Assembly: GCA_964599835.1 (NCBI GenBank)
Contig: CAZRHF010000010.1
Span: forward strand, 1-31,395
Length of the DNA: 31,395 nucleotides
Reading direction: 5' to 3'
From: SFWF01 sp964599835
Lineage (GTDB): Bacteria > Bacillota > Clostridia > Oscillospirales > Acutalibacteraceae
Both the position numbers and the translations under genes were made by a program. Each line of letters opens with the position of its first letter. Positions within the stretch are counted from its first letter, which is position 1. Below are positions 30,462 to 31,395 of the stretch, piece after piece. The notes under the pieces were generated by a model. It ran no database searches, was not told the origin of the DNA, and saw nothing but the letters and a program-made list of their open reading frames with translations.

Positions 30462-31085
30462 GTTAGGGACAAGGGTCCAGGGCCCGGGGCCGAGGGAATG
30501 TGTGGCTTCGCCACGGGATATATAAATGCACAGAAATTAAGATACGGCGTTAGGGAAGAGGGATAAGGGAAAGGGGAGACCAATGTTTTTCTGAGGTATA
30601 ATTAATTTCCCCTCCTCCCTTACCCCTTCCCCCTAAACCACAAAGAAAAACCTTCGCCGTAGGCGAAAGATGAAGATATAAAGAGCCTTCCCTTTTAGGG
30701 TAATTCCCCTGCCAGGGGTAGCGAAGCGTGCGAGTCGGTAGTGAATGACGACACAGTGCGTCGTCAGAGCCGACAAGGGACCGAGCCGCAGCGAGACCAA
30801 TGTCCGAAGGACAAAAGGGTGCCGTCTCCGGCTGAGGAAAAGGGGGACCACGGAGTGGTGGATGAGGGAACCCGTAAGCACCAAACCAAACGGGAAAATT
30901 CACAATCTTTTCGGTTATTTATATATAATCGCGTCGCAGACACATTCCCTGGGCCCTTGGCGTTAGGCCCTCGGCCCTATGTATACATCCGTCGGAGACA
31001 CATCGCATCTTTTCCCTCGACCGAAGGTCGCTACGTCGCAGACACCTTTTTTATTATTTATTATTTCTTCTTTATTATTTAATTC
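30462..31085. repeat. Intergenic mosaic of palindromic repeats, copy B (no gene)
   Basis: A 624-base stretch without a credible gene. It contains an imperfect long inverted repeat of G/A-rich and C/T-rich arms (30550-30576 with 30609-30637), nested hairpins GTCGG/CCGAC around GACGAC/GTCGTC (30734-30774), CCACGGAGTGG (30848-30858), TGTCCGAAGGACA (30801-30813), CTTCGCCGTAGGCGAAAG (30652-30669), and three variants of GTCGSAGACAC (30932, 30991, 31035). Four blocks are co-linear with copy A. It ends in an A/T-only stretch (31047-31085) whose reverse complement matches the start of copy A. Confidence 0.75.
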
Positions 31086-31102
31086 ATACTCCCCCATAAG
31101 AT

Positions 31103-31128
31103 AAAAAGAAGGCCGAAGCCTTCTTTTT
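31103..31128 (-). terminator. Intrinsic terminator of RNase P RNA
   Basis: On the minus strand AAAAAGAAGGC pairs with GCCTTCTTTTT around a TTCG loop, with the T-run forming the end of the stem. It directly follows the rnpB 3' end; the reverse orientation could also terminate plus-strand transcripts. Confidence 0.85.
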
Positions 31129-31130
31129 TG

Positions 31131-31395
31131 ACCCACTCGGTCTGTAAGCCGGGTTCTGTTGTAGACGACCATCTATCTCGACCTGCCGTTGCCGACAGGC
31201 TCAAGCCGCTTTTCGAAGCACGTCGGGCAAACGTATAGCTTCACTTAGCGTTGCATCGGATAGGGTTTACAGACGGGATACGTCTCCGTTCCCGTGGTGA
31301 GCTCTTACCTCGCCTTTCCACCCTTACCACGGTAAGCCGTGGCGGTATATCTCTGTTGCACTCTCCCTAAGGTCACCCTCGGCGGCCGTTAGCCG
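31131..31395 (-). ncRNA. rnpB: RNase P RNA, class A, 5' part outside the window
   Basis: The minus strand shows the conserved RNase P elements in order: AGGGTGGAAAGGCGAGGTAA, then AGAGCTCACC (P11-P12 region), CTGTAAACCC, and the 3' terminal CAGAACCCGGCTTACAG, the classic rnpB end. About 265 nt are present; the 5' end including the GAGGAAAGTCC region is cut off by the right edge. The RNA is the catalytic part of RNase P, partner of the RnpA protein encoded at 19907-20254. The type A assignment rests on the 3' end and J11/12 sequence. Confidence 0.95.

Noticed and set aside
30550..30903. Reading frames in the repeat mosaic after the giant gene
   Set aside because: They are Pro/Arg/Phe-rich translations of palindromic repeats, overlap one another and lack ribosome binding sites.
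22441..31085. CRISPR array from the repeated hairpins
   Set aside because: Repeat units differ in sequence, are irregularly spaced and have no uniform spacers; no cas gene is present.
22441..31085. Transposon or phage carrying the giant gene
   Set aside because: No transposase, integrase, phage structural gene or target duplication is visible; only the repeats hint at movement.

Overview
The window looks like chromosomal DNA of an anaerobic Firmicute, most likely an uncultured gut Clostridia of moderate GC content. The reasons are: SRP RNA directly upstream of dnaX-ybaB-recR; the string rpmH-rnpA-yidD-yidC-jag; near-consensus sigma-A promoters with 17-18 bp spacers; strong GGAGG-type ribosome binding sites; several TTG starts; a DUF896 protein; and a very large secreted glycan enzyme carrying a dockerin-type module. 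The species cannot be named from sequence alone.

Layout, left to right. (1) 1-1333: the 5' part of a tRNA-Leu(CAG), then a histidine-phosphatase/ruvX operon, all on the minus strand. (2) 1343-4403: a plus-strand operon of a PTS-IIC-like membrane protein, endonuclease III and tRNA dehydratase TcdA, followed by a separate SLOG-family gene and a bidirectional terminator. (3) 4408-8235: a compact minus-strand operon: NUDIX hydrolase, RING-like/DUF2628 membrane protein, second zinc-ribbon membrane protein, YjjG-type HAD nucleotidase, TVP38/TMEM64 membrane protein. (4) 8276-12365: SRP RNA, dnaX, ybaB, recR, a DUF896 gene and a D-2-hydroxyacid dehydrogenase, closed by a strong terminator. (5) 12364-19635: two convergent carbohydrate-related operons. 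The plus one holds an SGNH esterase and an unrecognised 641-residue TIM-barrel-like protein. The minus one holds an FAD oxidoreductase, a radical SAM protein, a GH123-like protein and a small membrane protein. They meet at a 48-nt perfect palindrome that contains both stop codons. (6) 19662-22433: rpmH, rnpA, yidD, yidC and jag with promoter and terminator. (7) 22441-31085: an AraC-type regulator divergent from one 2254-residue secreted protein, bounded on both sides by related clusters of short palindromic repeats. (8) 31103-31395: the 3' part of RNase P RNA on the minus strand with its terminator.

How the genes fit together. Regions 1-4 and 6 are mostly housekeeping (DNA repair, replication, protein insertion, RNA processing). 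Regions 5 and 7 are accessory glycan metabolism. The giant protein combines three discoidin-type sugar-binding domains, an alpha-L-fucosidase (GH29) domain, a mid-chain dockerin-like module, an SGNH esterase and a sialate-O-acetylesterase-like (SASA) domain. That suite fits removal of fucose and O-acetyl groups from host mucin-type glycans outside the cell. The GH123-like gene in region 5 lacks a signal peptide and would act inside the cell; a link between the two regions is inference.

The strongest candidates for something not described before are the domain order of the giant enzyme, the repeat-bounded insertion of its module after jag, the unrecognised 641-residue protein, and the RING-like zinc-finger membrane operon. 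I saw no CRISPR array, phage, transposase or recognisable defence system.
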